The translations under genes were made by a program, and so were the position numbers. Below the pieces are notes generated by a model. The model ran no database searches. It was not told where the DNA came from and saw nothing but the letters and a program-made list of their open reading frames with translations. Positions 29,601 through 37,990 of a stretch of 64,000 bases of DNA are shown piece after piece (position 1 is the first letter of the stretch; each line of letters starts with the position of its first letter). Origin of the DNA: Streptomyces davaonensis JCM 4913 (GTDB taxonomy: Bacteria > Actinomycetota > Actinomycetes > Streptomycetales > Streptomycetaceae); assembly GCF_000349325.1 (NCBI RefSeq), contig NC_020504.1, positions 6,854,053 to 6,918,052 of the forward strand, given 5' to 3'.

Positions 29601-30890
29601 GCTGAGCGGGACCTGAATGCCGTGCACGACGAGCGAGTGCGCGCGGAGGAGGACGAGAGGGGCAGACGAGAGGCCCTGGCCACGCAGGAAGCAGAGGCCG
29701 TCGCCAGTGGCAGGAGACTGCGTACGACGCTGTCCCTGCCGGGCGTGAGCAGGGGCGCGGGCCTCGACATGCAGGCGGAGGACCAGGGAGGCGAGGTGCA
29801 CTCCTCCCAGCGCGGCGAGCGTTCCGCCGAGCAGAGCGATGCGCACCCTTCCGGGGACGGCGAACACGACCGCACCAAGACCCTGCGCCTGCTCGTGGAC
29901 GACGTACGAAGCCGCCTGGACGCCGAGCGGCGCGATATCTCGGACACCGCGCTCCTCAACCGTCACACGGAACTGCGCGACCAGCTCTCCGGAGGCTACG
30001 ACGCCACCCTGGAGGAACACGACGGCATCAAGATCTGCCGTCTCGTCGACGACCACGGCCCGCACGACATCGCCGTGGTCGGCGAGCGCATCGCCGCCCA
30101 GGCGACCGAGGCCCGCGAACGGCTGACGGAGCGCGAGCGAGAGGTGTTCCAGCGCTTCCTCACCGGAGAGCTGGGGGATCACCTCTCCTCCCAGGTCCTG
30201 TCCGCGGGAGCCCTGGTAGCCGCTCTGAACGACACGCTGTCCACGGTCCGGACCTCACACGGGCTGGGCGTTGCGCTCGACTGGAAGCTGGCCGACGGCG
30301 TGGAAGCCGACGTCAAAGCGGCGGTCGACCTCCTGCGCAGCCCCTCCGGCTTGCGCACCCACGACCAGTCCGACCAGCTCCGCGACGTACTCCAGCGCCG
30401 CATCGAAGACGCCCGCCGCGCCGACCCGGGCGCCAGCTACGCGGCCCATCTGCGCACCGCACTCGACTACCGGGACTGGTTCACCTTCACCCCCTGGGTG
30501 GTCAACGACGCCGCCCCCGGCAGCCGCCGCAAACTCTCCGGCCGCACCGGCCTCAGCCAGGGCGAACAGCGAGTCCTGTCCTACCTGGTCCTCTTCGCCG
30601 CCGCGGCCGCCCACTTCACGAGCCTCGCCGAGACCGCCCCGCACGCACCCCGGCTGATCCTGCTGGACGACGCCTTCGCCAAGGTCGACGAGCCCACCCA
30701 TGCGCGCCTGGGCCGCATCCTGGTCGACCTGGACCTCGACTTCGTCCTCACCAGCGAACGCCTCATCGGCAACTGGCCCGACGTGCCGTCCCTGCACATC
30801 TACGAGTGCCTGCGCGACCCGCACGTGCGAGGCGTGGCCACGCTCCACTACACGTGGAACGGGCGGCAGAGGCGGCTGGTGTCGGTATGA
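26670..30890 (+). CDS. jetC: Wadjet type II JetC, SMC/MukB-like ATPase (TIGR02680)
   Basis: A 1406-residue SMC-like motor. Walker A GKNGAGKS is at residues 39-46, preceded by the family-typical NVWQYDEQEFAFGDGRLLLR. Long coiled coils rich in E/A/R/L occupy about 290-480, 500-600, 770-900 and 930-1080, with a globular hinge-like part near 650-760. The C-terminal signature LSQGEQRVLSYL starts at 1295 and Walker B LILLDDAF centres on Asp1333-Asp1334. It drives loop extrusion on plasmid DNA. GTG 26670 overlaps jetB; the stop overlaps jetD (ATGA). Confidence 0.95.
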   Translation: MNRPPSAHRYRLHRAGIRNVWQYDEQEFAFGDGRLLLRGKNGAGKSKALEMLLPYLLDGDARALDATGTGRTTLPWLMLDGFEQTNRLGYLWVEFARTDDDGNNHHLTLGAAIRASQSTRTAKPFFFVTPLRVGEDLHLAPAGQPLPLDQLKSLVGPENVTDRAVEHRARVARHLFGLTDPARYRNLLHLLHRLRRPTIGDRIDSGGLVSVLAETLPALDDEVVEKVARNLDDLDSVRTDLQRLERTDEALRTFLTGYRGYLHGALRRRTAEVNGELERLAEHRRLAGEAVKKAAKLRTSEDELTARLDVLTAEAEAAETDLAALHASAAYRSLQELGEKRATVTALHSAAATAFKALRQAHSTQEEAGRRLTEEAGRLGGELAELETTHGELLREAERSGLDPVHLGEPGTVPVSPVAGAAAAELTSPDGDFHVVRHSEVLVVDTESCATGLHGWDTQLGAAGPVIRNRARAVTELTALIDTTHQAQREAHEADATRERLEEQADDARERAGHRREETAREGEAYAGAVRTWTERLESLTGLSLDAVHALTAHDPAEGPLPAHAPDDVADTARSAVEPWLAELGEQRIARAVAIRELAAEQDRLRQKRNDWEARTDPEPAPPPHRSAPRTPGTGAPLYRLVEFADDLEPTARAGLEAALEASGLLDAWVCGDGTVMDPATHDTLLTPGTPAAGPALAEVLHPVMAPGSGVLPEQVEGVLHAVALVTDGTTGTQAESAIGTDGFWKLGIARGRHTKQAAEYVGAEVRAETRRRALAELDRQLADKQAEVTQQEQELRILTEHRAQVADVLSHPPTGRPLTDAWARATEAERAAQVLAGQASAAARAAEEARARAVAARREAEATASAHDLPVDPAALGSVRLCLDRLDTGTQRLRRRLRVVGSSTDAHRRSREDFARALTSTGEAESDYSEPLARLDAARRTVRGLEEALDAPEQEILARENEAKRRLEAVGRQLPGAERDLNAVHDERVRAEEDERGRREALATQEAEAVASGRRLRTTLSLPGVSRGAGLDMQAEDQGGEVHSSQRGERSAEQSDAHPSGDGEHDRTKTLRLLVDDVRSRLDAERRDISDTALLNRHTELRDQLSGGYDATLEEHDGIKICRLVDDHGPHDIAVVGERIAAQATEARERLTEREREVFQRFLTGELGDHLSSQVLSAGALVAALNDTLSTVRTSHGLGVALDWKLADGVEADVKAAVDLLRSPSGLRTHDQSDQLRDVLQRRIEDARRADPGASYAAHLRTALDYRDWFTFTPWVVNDAAPGSRRKLSGRTGLSQGEQRVLSYLVLFAAAAAHFTSLAETAPHAPRLILLDDAFAKVDEPTHARLGRILVDLDLDFVLTSERLIGNWPDVPSLHIYECLRDPHVRGVATLHYTWNGRQRRLVSV

Positions 30891-32191
30891 CGGACGCCCG
30901 AGCGGAGGACGAGCCGTCGCTGCCCGCCGAAGCGCTGGCGTTCCTGACCCGGCCGGGGCTGAAGCGTCTTTGGACGGCGGCCCGTACCCGCCTCGAACGG
31001 GGCGGCCTCCGTCCGGTCGGCACGATCCGCCTGCCGGACCTGGACGCGGAGGAGCGCCAGGCACTGTCCCTCCTCCTGGCCAGACCGGTCACCGGTCCCG
31101 CCGTCACGATCCGCCTGTCGGACCTGGACACACGCCTGCGCACCAGCGCGGTCGGACTGAGCCTGGCTGCGACCCTGACGGAACTGGGCCCGCCGCTGAC
31201 CGACCGGCGGGCGGCCCGGGACGCGGCGCAAGCCGAACGCACCCGTCTCTGGTCGGAGTCGGAGGCGGCCCTCGCCGCAACGCCACTGGCGAACCAGGAG
31301 TGGGCCCGGCAATGGCTGGAGGGCATACGGCGAGGGGGCACGCTGATGCGGCAGCCGTCCGGCACCGCCCTCACCACCATCGCCCAGGCCATCGAGACCC
31401 TCGCCACCCTCTTCCCCGGCACAGCAACGGATCCGACCCCCGCCACCTGGGGCCGCGGCGAACTGGCCACCCGCACAACCGGTTCGGCCCATGGCCTGGA
31501 CGACGGCACGCTGCTGGCCCGCCTGGTCCAGCGCGGCATAGCGGTGGCCCGGGGCGTGGACTTCCCCATCGACGCGCCGGGCCGCCGCGCTCTGTGGCGT
31601 CAGGCCTCGGTCACCCCCGACGAGGTTTCCAGCACCGTGCTCACCTACGGCCTTCGGCCGACGGGCACCACCTGGCAGGAAGGAGCCCTGCGCCAACGCG
31701 CCGACCACCGGCTGGAGGCGCACCTGACGCTGCGCGAACTGCGCGCCCTTCAGCTGTCGTTCCCGCCCGGCACGCGGATCCACGTCTGCGAGAACCCCCG
31801 TGTGGTGGAGGCCGCGGCGGACACCGCCTGCACCGCACCCCTGATCTGCACTTCGGGCAGTGCCGCGACGGTGGTCCTCACGCTCTTGGACGCGTTGTCG
31901 GCGGCCGGCTGCACCTTCGCCTACCACGGTGATTTCGACTGGCCGGGCATCGCCCTCGCCAACCGGATCATGGAGCGCTACCAGGCGGAACCGTGGCGCA
32001 TGCAAGCGGCGGACTACGAATACCTCGCGACGCGAGCGGAGCTGCACGGGACACCGCCGCTTTCCCTCACCGGCACACCGATCGAGGCGGCCTGGGACGC
32101 GGAACTGGCCCCGACCATGGACGCCTTGGGCATCGCCCTGCATGAGGAGGCAGCGCTGGATCTGCTGCTGGGCGATCTCGTAGAAGCCTGA
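30887..32191 (+). CDS. jetD: Wadjet type II JetD nuclease (DUF2399 Toprim, TIGR02679)
   Basis: A 434-residue protein. The N-terminal half contains a DUF3323-type region (RPVGTIRLPDLDAEERQAL). The C-terminal half is a Toprim domain with the catalytic glutamate in HVCENPRVVEAA (Glu302) and the metal-binding pair in YHGDFDWPGIALANRI (Asp349, Asp351). JetD is the nuclease that cuts plasmids stalled by the SMC complex. ATG 30887 overlaps the jetC stop, so all four jet genes are coupled in one operon. All expected catalytic residues are present. Confidence 0.92.
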   Translation: MTDARAEDEPSLPAEALAFLTRPGLKRLWTAARTRLERGGLRPVGTIRLPDLDAEERQALSLLLARPVTGPAVTIRLSDLDTRLRTSAVGLSLAATLTELGPPLTDRRAARDAAQAERTRLWSESEAALAATPLANQEWARQWLEGIRRGGTLMRQPSGTALTTIAQAIETLATLFPGTATDPTPATWGRGELATRTTGSAHGLDDGTLLARLVQRGIAVARGVDFPIDAPGRRALWRQASVTPDEVSSTVLTYGLRPTGTTWQEGALRQRADHRLEAHLTLRELRALQLSFPPGTRIHVCENPRVVEAAADTACTAPLICTSGSAATVVLTLLDALSAAGCTFAYHGDFDWPGIALANRIMERYQAEPWRMQAADYEYLATRAELHGTPPLSLTGTPIEAAWDAELAPTMDALGIALHEEAALDLLLGDLVEA

Positions 32192-32253
32192 GCATCTGTG
32201 ACCTAGGGCACTCTTGAGAGGGCACATCGAGCGCACCAGGGGAGCTGGGCGAA

Positions 32254-33936
32254 ATGGTCACAGGCGGCCTTACCGAGGCGAGTCTCCGAGCACTGGCCGG
32301 AGCTCGTTCCTTCGAGCGCGGGCTCGGATACCTCGACGCCGTCAGCCGAGTGGAGATCGGCGACGGCTGGGTCACCGCAACCGTCCACGGCACCGAGCGT
32401 TACGCGGTGGAGCTGACACTTGACGATCCCGGCGGACTCTCCGGCGAGTGCGACTGCCCCTATGGCCGGGAAGGCAACTTCTGCAAACACCTGGTCGCGC
32501 TCGGCCTGACGGTTCTCGCCCAGCGGCAGAGCTTGCCGCAGCAGCGCGAGGCGGCCAGGTGCCGGGCGCAGGACCTGGACGCATGGCTGTCCGCCCTGTC
32601 CAGGGACGAGTTGCTCGCCCTGACGCGTGAACAGATCGCGGAGGACCGCAAGTTGCGGCGCCGCCTTGAGCTGCGGGCCGCGACTGCCCGCGGGGATGTC
32701 GCCGAGATCAGGTCCCGCATTCGTGAGCTCCTCGACATCACCCCGTTCGCACGCTACGGATACGTCGAGTACGCCGACGCATGCGCCTACGCCGATCAGG
32801 CCGGGCAGGCGGCTTCCGCGATCGGCGACCTCTCCCGCTCAGGCCGGGCAGCCGAGGCGATCACCGCGGCGCGTGAGGCGATGCGGCTGCTGACCGAAGC
32901 GGCGGACAGCGTCGACGACTCCGACGGCGGGCTCGGCGAGGTCGGTCACGCACTTGCCGACGCCCACCTCGAGGCGTGCCGTGCGGCAGGCCCGGACGCG
33001 CAGGACCTCGCGCGCTGGCTGGTCGGTCAGGCGCTCGGCGCATTCGACGACTGCCTCACCGACATCGATCCGCTCGACTACGAGGACGTCCTCGGCGACA
33101 CGGGCATGGCCACCCTCCGTGAGCTGGCGATCGAGGCGTGGCGACGCAACCGCAAGGGCTGGGCGGAGAAGACCCTGATGGGGCGTCTGGCCAAGGCCGG
33201 CGGTGACGTCGACACGGTGATCGCCGTGCACGCGGCCGCCCTTGCGGCGAATGGTCACACACACCTGGCCATTGCCGGCGAACTGGACGGCGCGGGGCGC
33301 ACCGAGGAGGCGTTGGGCTGGGCGGAGCGCGGCATCCGGGACGCGGGCGACCTCGCCGCCGTGGACACGGCGCTCGTCGACTACCTCCACGACCGCTACG
33401 CGCGAGCGGCGCGGCTCTCCGATGCCGTCACCCTGCGCCGCGACCACTTCCGCGCACGCCGCACGCTGCTCACGTACCGGCAGTTGCGCACCGCCGCGCA
33501 AGCCGCCGACTGCTGGCCGGCGGAGCGCGCAGAAGCGCTGACCTTGCTGCGGGCCGACGCCGCCCGGCAGCGTCCGGGGCGGCACAGCGGCCCGGTCCTC
33601 GTCGACGTCCTGCTCGACGACAAGGACATCGACGCAGCCTGGCAGGCCGCCACCGCCACGGGCGCCGACGACCGCCAGTGGCTCGTGCTCGCCGACCAGG
33701 CGCGGGCCGACCGTCCCGCCGACGCGCTCGGCGTCTACCTGCGCCTGGCCGAACCGCTCACCGAACAGACCGGCAACTCGGTCTACGAGCGGCTCGTCAG
33801 CCTGCTCCTGAGCATCCGCGACTGCCACCAACGCTTGGGAACACCGGACGAGTTCGCCGCGCACGTCCACGCTCTGCGCGCAGCCCACAGACGCAAGCGG
33901 AATCTGATGCGGCTGATGCAGGAGCAAGGGATGTGA
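32254..33936 (+). CDS. SWIM zinc-finger protein
   Basis: A 560-residue protein with an N-terminal SWIM finger: Cys66-x-Cys68-x8-Cys77-x-His79 in CDCPYGREGNFCKH. The rest is alpha-helical with repeated Ala/Asp/Glu-rich units resembling TPR or HEAT-like repeats (LREAM, EALGWAERGIRDAGDLAAVD). SWIM fingers bind DNA or protein; the enzyme role, if any, is unknown. ATG 32254 lies 62 bp after jetD on the same strand, so it could be read from the jet operon or be a separate gene. Whether it contributes to defence cannot be told from sequence. Confidence 0.85.
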   Translation: MVTGGLTEASLRALAGARSFERGLGYLDAVSRVEIGDGWVTATVHGTERYAVELTLDDPGGLSGECDCPYGREGNFCKHLVALGLTVLAQRQSLPQQREAARCRAQDLDAWLSALSRDELLALTREQIAEDRKLRRRLELRAATARGDVAEIRSRIRELLDITPFARYGYVEYADACAYADQAGQAASAIGDLSRSGRAAEAITAAREAMRLLTEAADSVDDSDGGLGEVGHALADAHLEACRAAGPDAQDLARWLVGQALGAFDDCLTDIDPLDYEDVLGDTGMATLRELAIEAWRRNRKGWAEKTLMGRLAKAGGDVDTVIAVHAAALAANGHTHLAIAGELDGAGRTEEALGWAERGIRDAGDLAAVDTALVDYLHDRYARAARLSDAVTLRRDHFRARRTLLTYRQLRTAAQAADCWPAERAEALTLLRADAARQRPGRHSGPVLVDVLLDDKDIDAAWQAATATGADDRQWLVLADQARADRPADALGVYLRLAEPLTEQTGNSVYERLVSLLLSIRDCHQRLGTPDEFAAHVHALRAAHRRKRNLMRLMQEQGM

Positions 33937-33997
33937 GCCGGTCCCGATCTCCCTTCCGCTTACGCCCCCACTTCGCGCCCCCCACCCTTTGTGTACT

Positions 33998-34123
33998 GCA
34001 AGTGAACTGAAATTCCACAGCTCAAGTGACCCTTCCGTGATGCTGAAACAAGATCCGTCTATATAGATGGCTGCCTATAGTTCACATTTGAGTGGCGACG
34101 CATACGCGGAGAGTTCATACAGC
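33998..34123 (+). promoter_or_regulatory. Candidate PHO box region upstream of pstS
   Basis: Four 11-nt units fit the Streptomyces PhoP half-site pattern beginning G(G/T)TCA. GTTCACATTTG (34080-34090) and GTTCATACAGC (34113-34123) lie on the plus strand exactly 33 bp (3 x 11) apart. GTTCACTTGCA (about 33998-34008) and GGTCACTTGAG (about 34021-34031) lie on the minus strand. They sit in the AT-richer 247-bp gap ahead of the phosphate transport operon, where PhoP control is expected. Confidence 0.55.
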
Positions 34124-34183
34124 CCCGCTTCGATCCAGCACACGCGGCCGGGTAAGCCGGCGGACACGAGGATCGAGAGTCAC

Positions 34184-35164
34184 GTGGACATTCATTTGTT
34201 GCGCCGGGCCAAGGCGCCCTTGGCTCTGATGGCGGCTGTGATGCTGGCGGTGAGCGCGTGCGGTGGGGATGACGACGGGGATGGAGACGGCGGTGGGGCC
34301 GGCGGCAGTGAGCTGTCGGGGTCGGTGAAGGTCGACGGGTCGAGTACCGTCGCTCCGCTGACCACCGCCGCCGCCGAGCTGTTCGCCGAGGAGCAGTCCA
34401 AGGTCCAGGTCACCGTGGGTACTTCGGGTACCGGCGGTGGGTTCGAGAAGTTCTGCAACGGTGAGACCGACATCTCCGACGCCTCCCGCCCGATCAAGGA
34501 CGAGGAGATCGCGGCCTGTAAGGAAAAGGGCGTCATCTACGAGGAGTTCCAGGTCGCCAACGACGCCCTGACCGTCGTCGTGCCCAAGGAGAACGACTGG
34601 GTCGACTGCCTGACTACCGAGCAGCTGAAGCAGATCTGGGAGCCCGACTCCAAGGTCAGCAACTGGAACCAGGTCGACCCGAAGTTCCCGGACGAGGAAC
34701 TGAAGCTGTTCGGGCCCGGCACCGACTCCGGCACCTTCGACTACTTCACCGATGAGATCAATGGTGAGGAAGGGGCCTCCAGGACTGATTACAGTCCCAG
34801 TGAGGACGACAACGTCATTGTGCAGGGTGTCGCCGGGTCCAAGGGTGGGCTCGGGTACTTCGGGTTCTCCTACTTCGAGGAGAACGCCGACAAGCTCAAG
34901 GCCCTTGAGATCGACGGTGGGGAAGGGTGCGTCTCGCCCAGTGTCGAGAGTGCTCAGGACGGGTCCTACACGCCTCTCGCCCGGCCCCTCTTCATCTACC
35001 CCTCCGCCAAGGCCCTTGAGCGCAAAGAGGTGCTCGGGTTCGTCGAGTACTACGTCGAGGACCACAAGGCCATCGCCGAGGACGCGCAGTTCATCCCGCT
35101 CAACGCCGAGCAGGAGACCGAGCTCAAGGCCGACCTCGACAAGCTGAAGGCAGCGGCGGGGTGA
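34184..35164 (+). CDS. pstS: Phosphate ABC transporter substrate-binding lipoprotein PstS
   Basis: A 326-residue periplasmic-type phosphate-binding lipoprotein. A short basic start, a hydrophobic segment ([14 protein letters not shown]) and lipobox Cys precede an Asp/Gly-rich linker, then the PstS core: [39 protein letters not shown] and [15 protein letters not shown], which hold the phosphate ligands. GTG 34184 ([10 protein letters not shown]) was chosen because it places a normal-length signal peptide; the open frame to 34067 would overlap the PHO-box region. The stop overlaps pstC by GTGA. Confidence 0.95.
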   Translation: MDIHLLRRAKAPLALMAAVMLAVSACGGDDDGDGDGGGAGGSELSGSVKVDGSSTVAPLTTAAAELFAEEQSKVQVTVGTSGTGGGFEKFCNGETDISDASRPIKDEEIAACKEKGVIYEEFQVANDALTVVVPKENDWVDCLTTEQLKQIWEPDSKVSNWNQVDPKFPDEELKLFGPGTDSGTFDYFTDEINGEEGASRTDYSPSEDDNVIVQGVAGSKGGLGYFGFSYFEENADKLKALEIDGGEGCVSPSVESAQDGSYTPLARPLFIYPSAKALERKEVLGFVEYYVEDHKAIAEDAQFIPLNAEQETELKADLDKLKAAAG

Positions 35165-36108
35165 CCTCGCCGACGCTCAAGGCCCCCGCAGGGACCGGGA
35201 CCCGGTCCCTGCGGCGGGCCAAGCCGCGTTATGGCGAACGGGTCATCCAGGGGCTGTTGTTCGTGGCGGCGCTCGTCTCCGTCGCTACGACCGTGGGCAT
35301 CGTTGTCTCGCTCATTCCGCCTACCGTCGACTTCTTCGAGCAAGTCAGCTTTGCTGAATTCCTCGGGGGGACCGAGTGGACCGCGCTGTTCAGTACCCCT
35401 GAGTACGGTGTGCTGCCGCTTCTCGGCGCCACCATGCTCATCACCGTCATCGCCCTCGCGGTCGCCGTGCCGGTGGGGCTCGGGGCCGCCATCTATCTGA
35501 GTGAGTACGCCGATCGGCGGGTGCGGGCCACTCTCAAGCCCGCGCTCGAAGTTCTTGCCGGGGTCCCGACCGTCGTCTACGGGTTCTTCGCGCTCAGCTT
35601 CGTCACGCCCCGGCTGCGCGAGTGGTGGCCCGGTGGCACCGGGCCCGACTTCCAGAACGCCCTCTCCGCGGGGCTCGTCATGGGCGTCATGATCATCCCG
35701 ACCATCGCCTCGCTCTCCGAGGACGCCATGGCCGCCGTACCGGACTCGCTGCGGGACGGGGCCTACGCGCTCGGCTCCGGCAAGCGGGTCGTGTCCGTGC
35801 GGGTCGTGGTGCCCGCCGCGCTGAGCGGCATCGTCGCTGCGTGCGTGCTCGGGATCTCGCGGGCCATCGGCGAGACGATGATCGTCGCCATCGCCTCCGG
35901 GCTTACTGCCAACCTCACTTGGAACCCGCTGGAGGCGATGCAGACCATGACCGGGTTCATCGCCCAGGCCGGTTCCGGTGACGTGCCCGTGCAGTCCTTC
36001 GAGTACAAGACCATCTTCGCCGTCGGCGCCCTGCTGTTCGTCATCACCTTCGTGATGAACGTGATCAGCATCCGGCTCGTGCGCAAATACCGGGAGGTGT
36101 ACGAATGA
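35161..36108 (+). CDS. pstC: Phosphate ABC transporter permease PstC
   Basis: A 315-residue inner-membrane permease with about six transmembrane segments, the first at FVAALVSVATTVGIVVSLI. The EAA-like loop (DSLRDGAYALGSGKRVVSVRVVVPAALSG) precedes ISRAIGETMIVAIASG, typical of PstC. GTG 35161 overlaps the pstS stop; its own stop overlaps pstA (ATGA). It forms the channel with PstA, energised by PstB. Confidence 0.95.
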   Translation: MTSPTLKAPAGTGTRSLRRAKPRYGERVIQGLLFVAALVSVATTVGIVVSLIPPTVDFFEQVSFAEFLGGTEWTALFSTPEYGVLPLLGATMLITVIALAVAVPVGLGAAIYLSEYADRRVRATLKPALEVLAGVPTVVYGFFALSFVTPRLREWWPGGTGPDFQNALSAGLVMGVMIIPTIASLSEDAMAAVPDSLRDGAYALGSGKRVVSVRVVVPAALSGIVAACVLGISRAIGETMIVAIASGLTANLTWNPLEAMQTMTGFIAQAGSGDVPVQSFEYKTIFAVGALLFVITFVMNVISIRLVRKYREVYE

Positions 36109-37019
36109 GCACCGGGACCGGTGTCCGGGTCACCGAACCGCCCGCCCACCCGGCGCCGCGCAAGCTCGCCGGGCCCCGCTTCCGGCCGGGGGAGACCGCC
36201 TTCCGGCTGCTTCTGCTGTGCTGCCTCGCGGTCGGGATCATTTTCCTCGGTGTTCTCATCACCTATGTGCTGGTGGAGGCCTGGCCTCGGCTCGACTCGC
36301 GGCTGTGGGAGAACTTCCCCTCCATCCGCCGGCCCGAGAACGCCGGCGCCCAGTCCGCGATCTTCGGCACGATCTGGGTGATCGCCTTCACCGCTCTGTT
36401 CTGCCTGCCCACCGGCATCATGGCGGCGATCTACCTGGAGGAGTACGCCGACCAGAACCGCTGGTACAACCGCATGATCGAGCTGAACATCCAGAACCTG
36501 GCCGCCGTGCCCTCGATCATCTACGGGATACTGGGACTTGGGCTCCTCGCCCGTGAACTCGACCTCGGCACCACCGTGTTGACGGCCTCGCTCACCCTCT
36601 CCCTGCTCGTCCTGCCCGTCGTCATCATCGCCTCGCGCGAGGCCATCAGAGCCGTGCCGCAGTCCATCCGGCAGGCCTCGCTCGCTCTCGGCGCCACCCA
36701 GTGGCAGACCATCTGGCGCCAGGTGCTGCCCGCCGCCGTACCCGGCATCGCGACCGGCTCGATCCTCGCCCTGTCCCGGGCGATCGGCGAGGCCGCGCCG
36801 CTGCTGCTGCTCGGCGCGGTGACCTACGTGGCGTTCAACCCGGAGGGCCTGGAGAGCGCGTACACCGTGCTGCCCATCCAGATCTTCGGCTGGATCAGCC
36901 AGTCCCGCGAGGAGTTCCACCACCTCGCCGCGGCCGGGATCGTCATCCTCCTGGCCATCCTCCTGCTCATGAACGCGGCCGCGATCTGGCTGCGCAACCG
37001 CTTCAGCAAGCGCTGGTGA
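36105..37019 (+). CDS. pstA: Phosphate ABC transporter permease PstA
   Basis: A 304-residue partner permease with six predicted transmembrane segments. The PstA pattern includes FPSIRRPENAGAQSAIFGT, IYLEEYAD and AVPSIIYGILGLGL, with the EAA loop at SIRQASLALGATQWQTIW and LSRAIGEAAPLL. It overlaps pstC by ATGA and is followed 24 bp later by pstB. Confidence 0.95.
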   Translation: MSTGTGVRVTEPPAHPAPRKLAGPRFRPGETAFRLLLLCCLAVGIIFLGVLITYVLVEAWPRLDSRLWENFPSIRRPENAGAQSAIFGTIWVIAFTALFCLPTGIMAAIYLEEYADQNRWYNRMIELNIQNLAAVPSIIYGILGLGLLARELDLGTTVLTASLTLSLLVLPVVIIASREAIRAVPQSIRQASLALGATQWQTIWRQVLPAAVPGIATGSILALSRAIGEAAPLLLLGAVTYVAFNPEGLESAYTVLPIQIFGWISQSREEFHHLAAAGIVILLAILLLMNAAAIWLRNRFSKRW

Positions 37020-37043
37020 TACCCATGACTGCTGGTGATTTCC

Positions 37044-37922
37044 ATGACTGACGATGCCATCCCCGCCCAGAGCACCGGGGGAGAGGAACACGCCCTCTCC
37101 CTCACCATCGGCGACCGCCGCCGCAACCGGCCCGAACCCTCCCTGAACGACCCGGTGTTCCACATCTCCGACCTGGACGTCTGGTACGGCGACCACCAGG
37201 CCGTACGCGATGTCACCATGCTCATCGGACGCCGCCAGATCACCGCGATGATCGGCCCCTCCGGCTGCGGCAAGTCCACCGTCATCCGCTGCTTCAACCG
37301 CATGAACGACCTGATCCCCGGCGCCCGGGTCACCGGCAAGGTCGCCTACCACGGGGAGAACCTCTACGACCCCGACGTCGACCCCATCGAGGTGCGGCGC
37401 CGGATCGGCATGGTGTTCCAGAAGCCGAACCCCTTCCCCAAGTCGATCTACGACAACATCGCCTACGGGCCGCGCGTCAACGGCATGAAGGGCACCATGG
37501 ACGACCTCGTCGAGGAGGCCCTCACCGGGGCCGCCCTCTGGGACGAGGTCAAGGACAAGCTCAAGTCCAGCGCCCTCGCCCTGTCCGGCGGACAGCAGCA
37601 ACGGCTGTGCATCGCGCGGGCCATCGCGGTCCGGCCCGAGGTGATCCTCATGGACGAGCCCTGCTCCGCGCTCGACCCGATCGCCACCGCCCGCATCGAG
37701 GACCTGATGGCGGAACTCGCGGCCGACTTCACCATCGTGATCGTCACCCACAACATGCAGCAGGCCGCCCGCATCTCCGACTACACCGCCTTCTTCACGG
37801 CCGACGTCGACGACAAGGGCGTACGGCACGGGCGGCTCGTCGAGTACGACACCACCGTGAAGATCTTCGAGAACCCCGCCGACCAGCGCACCGAGGACTA
37901 CATCACCGGCCGCTTCGGCTGA
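37044..37922 (+). CDS. pstB: Phosphate ABC transporter ATPase PstB
   Basis: A 292-residue ABC ATPase with Walker [11 protein letters not shown]-loop [15 protein letters not shown] (diagnostic for PstB), signature [16 protein letters not shown], Walker [14 protein letters not shown] and H-loop THNMQQA. The first 30 residues extend the family N-terminus. ATG 37044 (MTDDAIPAQ) is preferred; an in-frame GTG at 37035 is possible. It is the last gene of the pst operon. Confidence 0.95.
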   Translation: MTDDAIPAQSTGGEEHALSLTIGDRRRNRPEPSLNDPVFHISDLDVWYGDHQAVRDVTMLIGRRQITAMIGPSGCGKSTVIRCFNRMNDLIPGARVTGKVAYHGENLYDPDVDPIEVRRRIGMVFQKPNPFPKSIYDNIAYGPRVNGMKGTMDDLVEEALTGAALWDEVKDKLKSSALALSGGQQQRLCIARAIAVRPEVILMDEPCSALDPIATARIEDLMAELAADFTIVIVTHNMQQAARISDYTAFFTADVDDKGVRHGRLVEYDTTVKIFENPADQRTEDYITGRFG

Positions 37923-37990
37923 GCCGGTGTCCCGTCCGAGGTCCCTCCGCTCCGCGCCCCTTTGCGCGTCCACGTGAAGGAGTACGACGG

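Noticed and set aside
26655..30182. 1175-codon antisense frame over jetC
   Set aside because: Shadow of the SMC gene caused by G+C bias; sequence is Gly/Val/Arg/Leu-rich without motifs.
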